Origin: Salminus brasiliensis
Lineage: Eukaryota > Chordata > Actinopteri > Characiformes > Bryconidae
DNA: 64,000 nucleotides
NCBI RefSeq assembly: GCF_030463535.1
Contig: NC_132888.1
Span: 5,200,081-5,264,080, forward strand
Direction: 5' to 3'
Shown: positions 31,985 to 43,867 of the stretch, one piece after another
Layout of the letters: the number at the start of each line of letters is the position of its first letter
How positions within the stretch are numbered: the first letter of the stretch is position 1
The notes under the pieces: generated by a model
Seen by the model: only the letters and a program-made list of their open reading frames with translations
What the model was told of the DNA's origin: nothing
Databases searched by the model: none
Made by a program: the position numbers and the translations under genes

Positions 31985-32920
31985 ATGAACGATTTCTCAA
32001 ATGTATCATCCACTTTGTCACTGCAAGGTTTCGATTTGCCTCCTGGAACCATCATCCCTGCATTCATTTTTGCAACACTAGGATACATTTTCATTATCTT
32101 CTGCAACCTTGTGCTTTTAACCACCATCATTGTGAATAAGAGCCTCCATGAGCCCATGTATGTTCTGCTGTTAAACCTGCAAATTAACGACCTCATCGGC
32201 TCCACGGCTCTGTTCCCACAGATCATCAAGGAACTGCTATGGGATACAAGGACAATTCAGTTTTCATCCTGTGTCACCCAAGCTTTCTTTATACATATTT
32301 ATATAACAGGTGCAGTGTTCATTTTAACTGCTATGGCGTATGACAGATATTTGGCTATATGTCGACCTATGAGATACAACACAATTATGAATAATGCACA
32401 CCTAATGAAAATCATTTCTTTAGTTTGGCTCTCCAACATCCTTATGATAGCTGTGCTCTTCATCCTCTTACTGCGTTTACCACGGTGCAGGTCACTCCTG
32501 ACACATACATACTGTGACAACCCCTCTCTGCTTCAACTGGTCTGTGCCAACACGACTATTAATAACATATATGGACTCATGACTGTAGCCGTGTGTCAGG
32601 TCTTAAGCGTAAGTTCAATTATGTTTACATACATACAGATCCTTATAGCTTGTTTCAGAAACAAAAGGTCAGACACACGCAGCAAAGCCCTCCAAACCTG
32701 TGCCACACATTTAATAGTCTTTCTCATTTTTGAGTGTTTAGGCCTATTCACAATTATTTCCTACAGGTTAACAAACACTTCCCCTTATTTTAGAAGATTC
32801 AGTGGAGTAATTGCTATGATTTTGCCTCCAATGTTAAATCCTATTGTGTATGGCTTAAAAAGTAAAGAAATCAGGGCTAAAGCTTTAAAGTTTTTCCAGC
32901 AAAGGATTAATCCCTCATAA
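31985..32920 (+). CDS. Odorant receptor, group B copy 3
   Basis: Intact single-exon receptor of 311 residues, the inverted near-twin of 16937-17872. It shares the NVS glycosylation site at N6, LHEPMYVLLLNLQINDL (Gln66 replaces the conserved Pro in TM2), C96, MAYDRYLAICRPMRYNTIM, RCRSLLTHTYCDNPSL, KALQTCATHLIVFL and PPMLNPIVYGLKSKEIR. Residues 131-206 are identical to the twin. Residues 207-213 (TM5) differ at six of seven positions, and 258-308 carry 15 changes. The ATG is 19 bases after the acceptor GATTTCTCTCGACAG (AG at 31964-31965), and AAAGAAGAACTTAACAATGA around the start is shared with the twin. Ligand unknown. Confidence 0.96.
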   Translation: MNDFSNVSSTLSLQGFDLPPGTIIPAFIFATLGYIFIIFCNLVLLTTIIVNKSLHEPMYVLLLNLQINDLIGSTALFPQIIKELLWDTRTIQFSSCVTQAFFIHIYITGAVFILTAMAYDRYLAICRPMRYNTIMNNAHLMKIISLVWLSNILMIAVLFILLLRLPRCRSLLTHTYCDNPSLLQLVCANTTINNIYGLMTVAVCQVLSVSSIMFTYIQILIACFRNKRSDTRSKALQTCATHLIVFLIFECLGLFTIISYRLTNTSPYFRRFSGVIAMILPPMLNPIVYGLKSKEIRAKALKFFQQRINPS

Positions 32921-34160
32921 TCTGCTGTATGTATCAATATGATGCTGCATTCTTGCTTAAGTGTATTATTTGTAGTTAAAAGGGATTGTGTTGTCTATTT
33001 TATTTTACTTCACTCTGTAAATCTCTCTTCTACATTCAAATAATTGCAGTCTTGCATTTCTTTATCAACTTGACCACCTACTAAACTCTGTAACATAATT
33101 ATTAGGTTTTCGTATCAGTAAGTATCTTCGCCAGATGACAGTATCTGCATATTGGAACAAGACTAAATCAGGAATTCATAGTCTATGCACACAAATGTTT
33201 ACAGACACATAAAAGTTTCCATGTTTTACTGTTAGCAAAAGGCTGACATTTATTCACATTGTGCCTATAAACCACTAATTTTCCAGGTCAACTTTTATTC
33301 TTTGAGTCTCTTTACATCAAAATCTATGATGTTACATAAAAATTAGTAAAATTAGTAAAAGAACATTCTTTTCATTTTTTTTATTTCTTTAATTTTTAAT
33401 TTCATTCATTGTTTTTTAAACAACTTAATATAACATTTCCTATTATTGTTTGTAAGGTTGTATCAATATATTGATAACAATTAAGACCAGTAATTATGAT
33501 TATGCTTTTAAGATTGGTTTATGAATTGAATTGACATCAGAAACTGTAACAAGCATGTTGTATACTAGGGTTATCAGGCATCAGAAAAAGCCTTTAGGGT
33601 TGTTCAGATAAGTTCATTCAGGACCAGTTTCTAAGAACCAGGTAAATTCAAAATGTAAAATAATATTGAAACATTTTTGGCATTATAATGTCTATATAGT
33701 GTGTAAGTTTAGTCTTAAGCCATGATAACAAAACCAGTCCTTAAGATACTTTTATTTGTTTAGATTATTTTGAATTTGACCTTGTTTTTTCTTCTTTTTT
33801 TGTAATAGCTACTGAGTGACCCAGGTGTAATAAACTCCTGACTGATCAGAAGTAAAAATAAAAAATATATATATTTATAAAATAAATAAATAAAAATAAA
33901 TAAAAATGTTAAAAATTAACTTGAATAACACTTTAATAAATCACACTTTGGGTAATCTTTGTTACAGAGTTACATACCTGTGGTAAAGATTGATAAATGC
34001 TGTAAGAAAAGAAATGTCTCCCTCTTCTGGAAAAAAAAACAAAAAACAAAAATTAAGATTATTCTGATGTTGGCTGATGTTGTCTGATGATGGCTTTTAG
34101 TTTTTTTAATCGTTTATGTTATTACTCCTTACCTTTATGTCAAGAAATCAGAGGATGAGT
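32921..34160. other. Intergenic, AT-rich
   Basis: No gene recognised. Contains A- and T-rich low-complexity runs (33360-33420, 33855-33910). Confidence 0.45.
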
Positions 34161-34164
34161 ACAC

Positions 34165-34165
<1 letters not shown>

Positions 34166-34220
<55 letters not shown>
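34166..34220. repeat. (TA)n microsatellite
   Basis: About 27 uninterrupted AT dinucleotides. Confidence 0.97.
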
Positions 34221-34222
<2 letters not shown>

Positions 34223-35555
34223 CATATAAGAAACATGTGTAAGTTATATATTTTTACTTTACTTGCCTCTGTGGTTTAAGGCACTGCTTTTAAACAAAAA
34301 GGTAATGATTAATCAATGCTTAATTTTTGCTGTCTTATTCACTGCCATGTAAATATCTGTGTAAAGAAAAGGTGAGGAAATAAAAGGCCACAAGAGTTAA
34401 TTAATTTCTGCTTATGAGAAGAGAAACGTCTCCATCTTCTGGGCATTAGGCTTAGTAGATTTTTTTCTAACATTTTAATGTTTTATCTTTAAATAATTAT
34501 CTTTTATTACAATTTTTAACTGTTAAAAAATGTACATTTATTCATTTGTAAGAATTGCAGTGCTATTCACACCAACCCAGGACCATTTGATGCTATCGAC
34601 ACAGTCAACATCTTTGCTTGCCACAGTAATTCCTAACAAACATCAAGAGCTAGTGATTGCACATAGAATTACGGATGTAAGCAATAGTTATTCAGAACAT
34701 AACGTCTAACAATCTAATGTCTGAGTCAGCAGTGTTTCTGTTTATTTAGTTTTCTGTGAGACCTTGAGACCTCAAAGACTGTTTGATTTAAAATCAGTTA
34801 CATATTGTATTAGTTTAAACAGCTTTATTTATTTCTGTGTACAAAAGGCTACATTATTTTTCATTATTCTGTATTTTCCTCCCACAGATTGATCGTAACA
34901 TAAAATACATTGTCATTTTTACATTGAATTTAATCATGCAAATTCATTGGCCATAACCTTGTATTTGTTTATTGGGCCAAGTTAACTATAGTATGTAGAC
35001 TTTATTCAGATCAACAGTACTAACTACAGTAACAAACAGTATTAGCTACACATTTGTATACTCTGTTGACCATGAGTGCACATAATACAGCAATGAACTC
35101 CATCAACTTAAAATAAACTTCTACACAAAATATCACACTAATAATCATTATGGTGGAGGGTGTTCAGATTATCTAAAAACTATATATCTAAGAAATACAT
35201 GGTGTACATATATAATTTGGATTAAATCAATGAGAGTGGTCTTCTATTATGGAACTGCATACATCAGAAAAACTTTTTTAAAACAAAAAAAAACATTTGT
35301 TTTAAACAAAAAAACATTTTCCTCAACCATCATATAGCACTAAAAATTCTTGCATGTGCCAACCTCACAGCAATGCTCAATTCAAGTGGTGAAATTTTAA
35401 TTTTACATTTTGGAACCAAACCCTTATGTTATTTTACATCCCATCAAAGACAGAAAAAACATCAGATTTGATTAGATTTCATACTAAATCAAATGGTTAT
35501 TTAATTGATACCATAAAATTATAATTTTAAGTTTCCTAAAAAGCATGTGTGTGTG
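34221..35555. other. Intergenic, AT-rich
   Basis: No gene recognised. A short motif, AAGAGAAACGTCTCCATCTTCTGG at 34420-34443, is echoed by a similar AAAAGAAATGTCTCCCTCTTCTGG at about 34007-34030. They may be remnants of a small local duplication about 410 bases apart. Confidence 0.4.
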
Positions 35556-35745
35556 AGTATGAAGAACTTTTAAATATGTTGGTTAAAAAGCTTCACATCG
35601 AGTGAAGTTTATTTAGACCTTTAAAGGTTCTTCACACTCACATATCTCTACTACAAACATTGTTCTTCTTGGAACCAAATGTGTTTTTTTTTTCTATTGA
35701 CATTTCTCAAAGAACCATTTGTAGCACCTTCATTTTAAGATTGCA
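35556..35745. repeat. MITE (GAACC/GGTTC type)
   Basis: Contains CCTTTAAAGGTTCTTCACAC, GTTCTTCTTGGAACCAAATG and CTCAAAGAACCATTTGTAGC, then CACCTTCATTTTAAGA. These are the typical internal and right-end motifs of the MITE family seen at 16715-16835 and 31695-31920. It lies immediately 3' of the group C receptor. Confidence 0.65.
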
Positions 35746-35770
35746 TGTAAAATTGAGACATTTCTCACCA

Positions 35771-36772
35771 TCAAACTGAAGAAATGGCCTTCACACGTTC
35801 AGTTTTGGATAATTTATGTTTATCCAGGCCAAAAAGTCTGTTCCTAAAAACTGTCAACTTAGATTTAACATCTTTTGTTTTGAGCCCATAAATGACTGGA
35901 TTGAAACAATTAGGAACAATTACATATACCAATCCCATGATTTTCTGAATAGTAGGTGGGGTGTTAGGAAACCTATGAACCAGAACAATGGCAGAACTTG
36001 AAATCTCATAAACAAGAAACACAGTGAGGTGAGTTCCACAAGTATGCCAGGCCTTGGACTTAGACTCAGAGTCATTGCTCCTGCAGCATGTTATCAAAAT
36101 CCATGTGTAGGAGAACACAACAGAAAACACACCAATGCCATGAAAAAATGCAGTTATGAACAGGCCGTAGATATTGTTCACTGTAGTGTCAGTAGCACAG
36201 GTCAACTTTAAAATAGTCACATTGTCACAGTAATAGCTGGCAATGTCTTTTCTACAGAAAGGATGCTGCAAGGTGAGGCAAAACAGGATCAAACACAGGA
36301 TGCAAACAGTGATCCAGGATGAACCTATGAGACGCATAAGAATAGTTTTGGACATGATTGCATGGTATCTTAAAGGGTGACAAATGGCTATGTAGCGATC
36401 AAACGCCATGATAGAAAGGATGAGTAAAGTGGATCCACCATAAATGTGTATGAACCAGGCTTGAACGAAGCAGGCAGGGAATGTGATGAGGCCATACTCA
36501 AACATGATCTCAAAAATAGACCTTGGAACCAGTGCACTGATACCAAAGATGTCATTGACAGAGAGATTGCACAGCAATATGTACATCGGCTCATGTAAGG
36601 TCCGGTTTGATATGATTGTTCCGATTAGCAGCAAATTACATACCACTGAGAATATATAAGCAGGGAGAGCGATAATAATTGTTGCATAGACACCTTCACG
36701 AGATAGATTCATGCCTCTCATAACAAAAACTGTGTTCAGAACATCAATAGTGTCTTTTGTCACGTTAGCCAT
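35771..36772 (-). CDS. Odorant receptor, group C (single copy)
   Basis: Intact single-exon receptor of 333 residues on the minus strand, longer than groups A and B because of an extended basic C-terminal tail (about 30 residues after the TM7/helix-8 region). Features are NVT and NLS glycosylation sites at N3 and N22, LHEPMYILLCNLSVNDIFG in TM2, C101 (FPACFVQ), MAFDRYIAICHPLRYHAIM from 122, second-loop cysteines C173/C182/C192, KAWHTCGTHLTVFL in TM6, and PNCFNPVIYGLKTKDVK in TM7. The PNC before NPVIY departs from the PP.LNP of the other receptors here. The start is the first ATG (MANVTKDT). An acceptor, TTTCTTTCTTTCTAG, ends at 36807-36808, 34 bases upstream; codons between contain no ATG. No close paralogue lies in the window. 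Ligand unknown. Confidence 0.95.
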   Translation of the reverse strand: MANVTKDTIDVLNTVFVMRGMNLSREGVYATIIIALPAYIFSVVCNLLLIGTIISNRTLHEPMYILLCNLSVNDIFGISALVPRSIFEIMFEYGLITFPACFVQAWFIHIYGGSTLLILSIMAFDRYIAICHPLRYHAIMSKTILMRLIGSSWITVCILCLILFCLTLQHPFCRKDIASYYCDNVTILKLTCATDTTVNNIYGLFITAFFHGIGVFSVVFSYTWILITCCRSNDSESKSKAWHTCGTHLTVFLVYEISSSAIVLVHRFPNTPPTIQKIMGLVYVIVPNCFNPVIYGLKTKDVKSKLTVFRNRLFGLDKHKLSKTERVKAISSV

Positions 36773-36829
36773 GTTTTTAAACTTCTTCACAGCTCAATCA
36801 CTCCACCTAGAAAGAAAGAAATATACATT

Positions 36830-38090
36830 ACACCACTGTTCTTAGCTTCACTTCTTTGTACGTTCATGCTGCAGATATGCTGGAATCTCCTTTTCCTAGC
36901 TTACATTCCAAAGGACAATGTAAAGCCAACATGTATAAAGCCTATATGTATAAAGATATGCTCAAATGTTGGGCTGGAAAACATTAATAAATAAGTACAA
37001 TGTCAAATTAAGCCTGAAAGACATATCTGAATGGCTATAAACATAGGCTGTATGTAAAAGAACACACATTTTTAACCTGAATGCAGTATATATTGGTAAG
37101 GAGGTCCAAATATACTTACTTACAGCAAATGTGTTTGGTTGGTGAGATTTCTCCATGATGGAGCTTTATTAATCTTCCTCTTCAAAAAAAAAAAAAAAAA
37201 AAACACTGAGAGAAATTCTCAGAAGAAAAGACATCTGTTGGGATTAATAAGTCTTGTGCATTGAAAACTTGGTAATACAGAGATCTGTCATTCAGTTGCG
37301 TCTATTTTTTATGACTGTTGTTTGGTCTACCTCTACACCACCTTTAGGACCTTTCTATTCTCTGATAAACCTTCTTAGCTATTCTCTGAAAACCTTTTTA
37401 GCTACTTTCTGATCAACTTCATGGACAGCACATAGTGTGTAAATGACGAGAATGTCTTTGTTCCTAATGGGTAAATTATCATGTAAAATAAGAAATATGG
37501 GAAATATTTTTGACTGGATATTTTAAAATGAAACAAAGACTCAATTTGTTTAACAGTTAGTAACGTCAAAATCAAAACAGGACAATTGTGGAGCAGCAGG
37601 GATTCAGTAGATTATGAAGAGACTTTTAAACAACATAATTTAAATGTGTTTCTAATCTGCTGAATTTAGGTTATTTGTTTTTCACTTTAATGTTAGTGAG
37701 CAAGGGCATCTATAAATGTTCGTCTGAGAAGTCACTGAACATGTAATAGTTATAATAAACACCATCCTAACATCCCCAACAAGCTGTTACAGACCTGTTC
37801 TAACTGGACTTAATTGAATTAGGCTATGGTTAGGGGTAGAGTCAGGACCAGGGTTAGGGTTGGTGAGAATTAAGGCAAATGTAGTTCATTGTAGTAGCAT
37901 AACTCATAATAACTCTGGGTTTCATCCCATAGCAAGTTATCAGCACGGAACTACAGTATAATGATTTCCAGTTCTCACATAACTTTTAGATATAGCCAGA
38001 ATAGCCTGAATAATGTTGAAATCATTACTTAATATACAGCATACAAAATTTGGACACCTTTAGCAAAATGACATATTTCTCACATAAGTG
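36830..38090. other. Intergenic, no gene recognised
   Basis: AT-rich, with an A run at 37183-37203. A short GGGTTAGGGTTGG occurs near 37850 but is only about two telomere-like units. A relic terminal motif, GCATACAAAATTTGGACACC, at 38040 resembles the terminal repeat of the small Tc1-type element at 59126-59727. Confidence 0.4.
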
Positions 38091-38105
38091 AGAAGTAGTA
38101 AACAC

Positions 38106-38600
38106 TAGCCACGTTTACATGCAGCTTGATTATTGGTTAGTAATCCAACTATTAATTAAATTAGATGGATTAGAATACATCCATGTAAACACCTCAATCA
38201 GAATAGACCCTTCTGAATACAACTTCTATTTAATTAAATGAGGTGGGTAATCATTTTAATAATCTGTTAAATAAAAAAAATCACGGCCATTTTGTTAATG
38301 CGGACCCCACCCTGAGGTGAAACGGGAGGGCAGACTCAGAAGTGTTTTTGGCCAGGAGTCAGCTTTCTGTGGTCTGCATGTAAAGGGAGGAGACGGGTAG
38401 GAGGTGGGTGCAAAGTTTGTTCAGACAAGGATAGACTGTGAGGTGTGAGTATATGAAGGGGATGAAAACCTAGAAAAGGAAGGGTTAAGGTCATGGTTCT
38501 TCTCCCAAAATTAAGTTAAATTCTTGTAAACACCTGTATGCGATTGCATTCCCAAATCAGTTAAAGTACATTCTACACATGTGTAAGGCAACAGCAACAG
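38106..38600. repeat. MITE-like element (TTTACATG termini)
   Basis: It opens with CACGTTTACATGCAGCTTGA. Internally it has CATGTAAACACCTCAATCAG, and towards the right CTTGTAAACACCTGTATGC, so TTTACA/TGTAAA motifs occur in both orientations. This is the pattern of a common class of fish MITEs. Related motifs occur near 39960 (TTTGCATGTAAACTG) and 58140-58150 (GAGTTTACATGAG). The boundaries are uncertain. Confidence 0.4.
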
Positions 38601-38619
38601 CCATTATTATGCAATATAT

Positions 38620-40170
38620 GCTCTCACAATATTCTCATGGGAATCTCTGTCCACTTTCTTCACCAGCACCTCCGCGCTTGAGAGGCAAGTCTATCCATAA
38701 CACTTGAAGACATTGATTACAAATAGATTTCAACTTCATTATATTTTCAGGAAGACTACTTGCTTCTAAAATGCCTTTTTGAATTAAATATTTCTGTGAA
38801 GGATGACAGTAAGTTTATTTTTTGTCTGAAATGGTATCCAATGACATGCGTGCCAACTCAAATGTGTGATTTGTTAAACAGTAAATGTTCTAAATTAGCT
38901 ACACCTGCACCTACATGTACTGGAGATAGAAAATGCTTAAATCAGCTACTATGTCCTATGCAAATTATTAAACATAACCTTTTTAGAACCAAGTTCATGA
39001 GACTAGTCTACTCTCCACGACCTCATGACTAACCCGTTTCTTTGTATCCTGCTTTGTAGACCATTGCAGTATGTTCTGCGTGGTGAGATTTTTCATCAAG
39101 TTGCATAAGGCCATGAATGATTGACTTCATTCTGTTCCTTCACTGGTATCACTTTTAATGTCTCCATCTGCTGGATGTAGTGAGAAGCTTATGCACAGGT
39201 CATGTGCTTTAATGTGCAAGGTCTAAGCTCTGCTCTTCACCATAGGCTCATCTCTAGGTGATTTGATTAATTAGGACTCCTCTTAAGCACCTCAGTTTGG
39301 AGTGTTTGGAGGGAGTCACCATTTCGTTACCAATATTTGATGTGTTTGTGATGCCTTATTGTTTCTTTTGATTTTGACATTCTGCTTTGTACTGTGACTT
39401 AGATTGTGAATTTGCTTGTGTTGTACCTGCCTGCCTGTTTTCCGACCTCTGCCTGTCGACTGCCTGTCGAATATTACTTTAGCCCTTATGAAGTTCTGCA
39501 CATGCAGCCTGCATTAATCCAAATGTTACACCACTCTCTCTCACCAGTCTTTACTATGTACTATGTATCCTGACTTTTGCATCATCAGTATTGGGTCCTG
39601 GATAGCTCACGTGTCTCAGAATGTTGCAGGATGTAACTCTTCCTCTCACCCTTTCTTAGATAAGTGAATGTCCACCATAATTTTAAAGTAAAAACAACAA
39701 GAACACAAAAAAAAACAACAGCAAATGAAAACTCACCACTGCTCTCTTACTCTCACTGGACTCACATGATACTCATTGTCATTGTAAGGTGTACACCAAG
39801 TGATACGGGTTACTTGTAGCATGTATGTAAATGGAGATATTTTGGAGATTGTTGAGTAGAATGTACATATAAACTTTTCAGTCCTAATCTGTAATCGGAA
39901 TGGATTCAATCGGATTGTAAATAAGATAATCAGATAAGAGAATCCTTTATTAGTCTCATGTGAAATTCTCAAATCTTTGCATGTAAACTGTCATGCTTCC
40001 AGGTTCCAGGCTCTCCCCTTGTAGAGTTGTAGAGTCCTCCTCTACAACTACAACTCCCATAATCCAACACTACATGATGACATTACTGTCACATCATCCA
40101 CCTTTCCCGTTCCCCCTCGCCAGAACTGTTCACTGTTCAACTGTTCCCAATAACTACTGTTTGTATAATT
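38620..40170. other. Intergenic, no gene recognised
   Basis: I see no coding similarity. 39240-39500 has a composition reminiscent of an LTR (TCTAGGTGATTTG...CTGCCTGCCTG...) but no partner copy. A small inverted motif, AGAGTTGTAGAG...CTCTACAACTAC, lies at 40023-40050. Confidence 0.35.
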
Positions 40171-40179
40171 AGCTGTCCA

Positions 40180-41520
40180 GGGGTGTGTTTCCCAAAAGCA
40201 TAGTTCCTAGCTATGATGCAGATGCGATGCAAGTGTTTCCCAAAACCATAGTCATCAAGGTAACCATGTTGGTAATTTACACAGTCCAAACCATCGTTAA
40301 GTGACACAGGCATTTCCCAAAACCATCGTTCCACCGAACGTTCGCAAACACTGTTGTTAAGCTGTGTAGTTGGAACTACAATGGTACACCTGGGGTTAGA
40401 AGCTTAGTTCCTGGGTATTACGTCATCGATGATGGAGGAAGCAGGGTAAAGAAGCATGTCAGTAAGCTGAAAATGAACATCAATTTTCTGGTGAGATGCC
40501 AAATGCTTTAAACACACATGTGTAAGCTGTGTAACATTCAACAAACAATGCTCTCAGAATTAATATATAAGTTCAATTATTAAATTATAAGTATAAAGTA
40601 TTAAGTTATATTATAACTTCACCCTTAAGGGAAGAGAAATTTTGGGAGGCGTGTAGGCCTGATTTCCAGTCCTTATTGAAACTCTGAATTTGTGGGATGG
40701 ATGGGGATGCAGGAAGAATCTCTCAGGGTCTGCTGAAGAAAAACAAAATTAATATTAATGCAACTGGCACATATTATATGTATATGTATTATGTGTATAT
40801 GTGGGTATTTCCAGGCCTATGAGACAATGTTATGTTGTTAGAACACATATCGGAAGAGACAGTGATAAGCACTGAGAGTAATTATTGTGATTACAGGAAA
40901 AAAACCTAAAAGAAACACATCAGCGGCCAGATTTCGAGCTCAGGTCTACGTGTTTGTAAAACTCCATATAACTCGGGAACGCATCATGCCCACATGTTTA
41001 TTTCAGTGCACTATTGAGGTACATTGTTGAAGCTAGTCCATCCATCTTATTAATAACCATGTGTTAATTATTTTATTCATTCACTTGTTTATTTTCCTCA
41101 TTATTTTCCGCATATGATGTATTTTCCTGTGCCTATGAATGCATTTGACTTGTAATAATAGTTATTGTATTTTTTTCTTCTAAAAGAATAGTTGGCTATA
41201 ATTGATATTTTTAGTACATTTAATTGTTGATTCTATTATTATTGTTATCATTTTTGGTGTGATTATAATATTTTCAGATATGAGTTGTGTACGTTAAATA
41301 CGTGATTTTGATCACAACTATCATATTTTGGCATCATATTACAAGGTTTGTGAGTTTAAACACATCTTGAAACTTTGTAGTTCAGACTAGGTGTTTCTAA
41401 ATGACATGGTTCGAACATGTGGTACGAACAAAGTACGACAGTTTTGGTAAACAGTCGTGCTTCAGATGTTAGTTTAACGATGCATTGTACCATGCTAGTT
41501 CAATGCTAACCTCTGCCATT
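40180..41520. repeat. Possible non-autonomous DNA transposon
   Basis: The motif TTTCCCAAAA.CATAGT or CATCGT occurs three times at the left (near 40189, 40229 and 40313). Near 41430-41475 the inverted sense appears (TTTTGGTAAACAGTCGT, AACGATGCATTGTACC). TTTCCCAAAAGCAT near element ends is a common theme in fish DNA transposons. No transposase can be read, and 40400-41400 is otherwise AT-rich. The ends are uncertain. Confidence 0.35.
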
Positions 41521-41529
41521 GTATGAAAA

Positions 41530-42010
41530 GCACACCCTAGTTCATCTTCTCCTTTGTGTTCTGTAGTAATTAGCCTTCCTGTTTATCACTGCTTGCCCTC
41601 TTGTTTGATTCTTGGTTTTGCTTGACTCTCTGGTTTAGGCTATTATTTTGTTTAATGGTTTTTACCCCTGCCTTGCTTATTTTTTATTGTTCTCTGGTTC
41701 ACCTCCTGTACTTACCACTTGGGCTCTCAATTTTGCTAAAGTATTTTTTTTTTTTTACTTCCACAAGTGTCTTGTTCATTCCCCACACATTACAAAAACA
41801 GACTCCCAATCTAATCAAATATGAAACACAGCATTTTCAGCAAATCATATTGCCTAGTTACTCTGTCTTCTATAACAAATAAATATAGAAAAGAAAAATC
41901 AGTGTAGCCTGTACAAAGACTTGTGCAACTTGCAGAGTCAAAAACAAAAACAAAACAAAAAAAAAAAAAACTGTAAACGGCAAAATAGACAGTTTTGTGG
42001 CTAAACATCT
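41530..42010. other. LTR-like T-rich stretch, unassigned
   Basis: CTGTTTATCACTGCTTGCCC, TTGTTTGATTCTTGG and GTCTTGTTCATTCCCCACAC resemble LTR R/U5 regions in composition, like 23138-23385. No gag or pol and no partner LTR was found. A poly-A run lies at 41953-41971. Confidence 0.25.
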
Positions 42011-42209
42011 TTCAGTTCTTGTAGCTGAAAATTGTTCCTCTTTTCTTTACAGAAGACCTCTAGTTCAGAGATATTCTTGGTTGTTTTGCTGTCTTGCCTT
42101 ATTAAACCATATTTATAAATTGTCCATGATGTTTAAGACAGGATAATGTGATAATAAGAGGCCTTCCATGAAATTCAGTTTCAGTTCAGTTGTCCCCTCA
42201 GGTAGTACA

Positions 42210-42530
42210 GGTTGGATTTAAAGATATATTATGGATCACTGTCCTGTTGTAGAATCCATCTACAATCCAGAATCCATCTAGAATCCACTCTGTCCAGCTT
42301 CAGACTTACAGAAAGATGGTTTCACATTTGCCTCCAGAATTTGCTATTCTTTTTTATTCTTCCTTCCACCTGCGCAATTCTGCCAATGCTGCTGGTGGTA
42401 GCTTCACCATTTTAACAGGTTGTTTGCAGAGATTTGCAGTTAGGATTTGCTTGTATTTTGGAGAGTCCATTTCCCTCTACTCATGCAATATTGCCAATGT
42501 CACTAACAGCAAGATGTTCTTTCCTTGAAA
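42210..42530 (-). mobile_element. Tc1/mariner-type relic
   Basis: The order of motifs matches transposase DNA read backwards: ATCACTGTCCTGTTGTAGAA, CAGACTTACAGAAAGATGGT and then TGCGCAATTCTGCCAATGCT. The last part matches 57885-57920 (CTGCACAATTCTGCCAATGC). No frame is open. The similarity between the two copies is direct; the Tc1/mariner assignment is by general resemblance. Confidence 0.45.
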
Positions 42531-43554
42531 TCCAGTTCTTTTTTCTTTCTATCTTTGCTTATTGAGGCAAAGGAGATTTTGACCCTCTTGACTGAAGCTA
42601 ACATTTCATGCAGATTCTTAACACTTGTATGGTGTCTTAGGGTGTCCAAACTGTTGACCAGGCCACTGACGATTTTTTTATTTTTAATGTGAAACAAAGA
42701 ATCACTGAGCATTATGGTTTCTAGAAGAAAATGTTAAAAATATGTTTTATGTTTGATTAGTTACAGAAGGTGGGTTATACTTTCATACTATTAAAAAGGC
42801 ATGACAGTGGCTTTTGGAACATCGCTGTGAGAATGTGATTGCATTCAGCAACAAGAGCATTAGTGTGTCCAGATAGTCCTGAGATCACAAATGCAGCTCT
42901 ACCTAATTCCAATAGATGGAGCTCCATCTGTAACAACATGGCACTGCACATAGCCAAGCACCTTTTATTATTTGCAAGGGTCCTCCAAGGCTCCACCCAA
43001 TCACCCCACCTCTACATACCTGAAACCCATCTAAGACTCATTATCACACTCTAAATTATCTCCTGTGTTTCAGCCTGTATTTGCAATGTCTCTGGGTTTC
43101 TTCTCTGAGTTCTAATGCTAGCAATACACAAAAAAAAGACTAAAAATAAAGCCTGACACTCTCTCACCAGACAATCTGTCAGTACTCTGAAAGTTTTTAG
43201 TCACAGATTTTGAATTGACTGAGGATCTTGCAGGGTCACTATTTGCAAAACTACAATTAGATTCCATTTAAGATTGTTCCCCATCATTTTCACAGTAGAA
43301 ATGTACAATAAATAAATAAAATAAACAATAAACAATGGATGAGAAACAGAAGCAGTTTTTGGCCAGCTGCCCATTCCATCATCTTGTGGAACCCATGCCA
43401 CAAAGTATGGAGGCTGTTGTGAGAGTAAAAGGAGGCCATACCCAGTATTAGTGGAGTGTTCCTTAAAAAGGTTCTTGTGGAGTGTATAATCAAATATTCT
43501 TCACACTGTTACATCAACCTCAAGGTGTGCTCTTGTTTGTGTTACATGTATGCA
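42531..43554. other. Intergenic, no gene recognised
   Basis: No supported gene. 43440-43510 has AAAAAGGTTCTTGTGGAGTG and TTCTTCACACTGTTACATC, probably another eroded MITE of the GAACC/GGTTC family. Confidence 0.4.
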
Positions 43555-43648
43555 GAGGTTTTTCTTGGGTAAATAGCAAAGCACTTTTGTAAGTCGCTCT
43601 GGATAAGAGCGTCTGCTAAATGCCTTAAATGTAAAATGTAAATGTATG
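43555..43648 (+). repeat. LINE 3' tail, short copy
   Basis: TTCTTGGGTAAATAGCAAAG, GTCGCTCTGGATAAGAGCGT and CTGCTAAATG followed by AAATGTAAATG are nearly identical to the end of the longer copy at 43868-44398. This is a severely 5'-truncated copy of the same family in the same orientation. Confidence 0.85.
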
Positions 43649-43867
43649 CTCTGATTATTGTAAAGACATAGTAGATTTGTTTGTCATGTGAAGTGTTTAT
43701 GTTCTGTATATACTCACATACATGACTCATCGAAAGTTTTACTATCACTACACCATGTTCTGAGCCAGCTTTCAATCCCTGGTCACAACATAATGACTCT
43801 CTTATTACACTATCTGTAAAGCTGCTAATTTTGATCAAGTACCATCTGAGGTGCGGTTGAGGTGTCA

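Noticed and set aside
34007-34443. Twin CGTCTCC.TCTTCTGG motifs as regulatory sites
   Set aside because: Only two short imperfect copies in unannotated DNA; not enough to support function.
36773-36790. Six-residue N-terminal extension of the group C receptor
   Set aside because: It would start at GTG; the first ATG is at 36772.
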